NCBI RefSeq assembly: GCF_046591575.1
Contig: NZ_JBIQWA010000002.1
Coordinates: forward strand, 124,001-188,000
Direction: 5' to 3'
DNA: 64,000 nt
Origin: Marivita sp046591575
GTDB taxonomy: Bacteria > Pseudomonadota > Alphaproteobacteria > Rhodobacterales > Rhodobacteraceae
Shown here in pieces: positions 63,381 through 64,000 of the stretch; positions within the stretch are counted from its first letter, which is position 1; every line of letters begins with the position of its first letter. Both the position numbers and the translations under genes were made by a program. The notes under the pieces are model-generated. The model made no database searches, was not told where the DNA came from, and saw only the letters and a program-made list of their open reading frames with translations.

Positions 63381-64000
63381 ATGAGTGTATTACAGCTGTC
63401 CCACAGCATGCCGGGCGTCACGGTCCGGCCCGAGGGGCTGCACGATCTGCACCGCAGCTTGCCCGAGGAAACACCGGTCGCGTTGGTCTTTGACGGCACC
63501 ACAGCGGCGGTGATGATGGCCAGCCCCGCCGATGTCGAGGATTTCGCGATGGGGTTTGCCCTGACCGAAGGGTTTATCACCGGCCCGCGCGATGTCATCG
63601 ATTTCGAGATCGTGGCACATGATCTTGGGATCGAGGCGCGGTTCTGGCTGACCGGTCACAGGGCCGAGGCAATCCGCCAACGCCAACGTAACATGCTGGG
63701 TCCGGTGGGCTGCGGTCTTTGTGGGATCGACAGTCTGGAACAGGCCGTCCGCACCCTGCCTGTCCTGCGATCCGAAAACGCGCGGCTAAGCCGAATTGCG
63801 GTGGCGCGGGCCGCCGAACGGTTGCAGGCGCATCAGCCGCTGCACGATCAGACCCGCGCGGTTCATGCCGCAGGGTTCTGCAACGCCGACGGCGACATCG
63901 TCGTCGCGCGCGAGGATGTCGGGCGTCACAATGCGCTGGACAAGCTGATCGGCGCGCTGCTGCGGGGCGGGGTCGATCCGGGCCAGGGCGCGATCGTGCT
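63381..64000 (+). CDS. fdhD: Formate dehydrogenase sulfurtransferase FdhD (3' end outside window)
   Basis: Transfers sulfur to the molybdenum cofactor of formate dehydrogenase. About 206 residues are present. Family features are VEDFAMGFALTEGFI, the conserved Cys loop GPVGCGLCGIDSLEQA, HAAGFCNADGDIVVAREDVGRHNALDKLIGA-type sequence near the window edge. It starts 4 bases after the fdsA stop with GGAGTAGG before the ATG. A small fdsD gene usually follows. Confidence 0.95.
   Translation, partial: MSVLQLSHSMPGVTVRPEGLHDLHRSLPEETPVALVFDGTTAAVMMASPADVEDFAMGFALTEGFITGPRDVIDFEIVAHDLGIEARFWLTGHRAEAIRQRQRNMLGPVGCGLCGIDSLEQAVRTLPVLRSENARLSRIAVARAAERLQAHQPLHDQTRAVHAAGFCNADGDIVVAREDVGRHNALDKLIGALLRGGVDPGQGAIV

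Overview
The window looks like chromosomal DNA of a marine alphaproteobacterium of the Rhodobacteraceae (Roseobacter group). GC content is high by eye. Family-typical content includes split trpB/trpA loci, a two-gene methionine synthase, a soluble NAD-dependent formate dehydrogenase (fds) operon, a symporter followed by a 39-residue partner, gene-transfer-agent-like tail debris, and tRNA genes that encode their CCA end. No species is claimed.

Layout. 1-7,150: the end of trpB; a three-gene unit of two Asp-tailed PepSY-like exported proteins and a membrane-anchored LuxR-type regulator; then housekeeping genes (DUF2237, pth, DUF998, rplY, an MFS transporter). 7,151-7,583: a palindrome-rich intergenic block. 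7,584-14,975: lldD, trpA, ppk2, a DUF1007/NicO metal exporter pair, a MATE pump and ychF. 15,030-27,470: a sugar-alcohol catabolic locus with ABC importer, SorC-type regulator, xylitol and ribitol dehydrogenases, a third dehydrogenase, a SIS-domain protein, a D-ribulokinase-like kinase, a HAD phosphatase and xylulokinase. 27,530-31,524: DUF305, a membrane AraC regulator divergent from an exported hydrolase, and a Hint-domain protein.

31,780-39,197 is an accessory island beside tRNA-Ser(GCU). It holds a defence-like operon: an AvcD-type deaminase, an Mrr-type nuclease, and a 159-residue third gene. The third gene is interrupted by an IS3-family element with a 4-bp target duplication. Divergent from the deaminase is an unannotated 51-codon unit ending in a strong terminator. 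Beyond it lies a mosaic of phage, integrase and transposase pieces.

39,198-54,703 returns to core genes: SSS symporter plus small subunit, metH in two genes, a flavin monooxygenase with a 36-codon upstream ORF, AbrB and AEC membrane proteins, and the SPOR lipoprotein-dacC-tmk-holB-tatD-MBL operon. tRNA-Ser(UGA) at 54,888 is followed by a second small island with an integrase remnant and a pesticin-like lysozyme whose gene overlaps that of an exported four-cysteine protein, arranged like a toxin-immunity pair. The window ends with a LysR regulator and fdsG-fdsB-fdsA-fdhD.

The best candidates for something new are the deaminase/nuclease/third-gene operon with its divergent short transcript, the pesticin-like lysozyme pair, the PepSY/Asp-tail/LuxR unit, and the palindrome array at 7,155-7,557. 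All family calls come from reading motifs in the translated sequence; no database search was possible.
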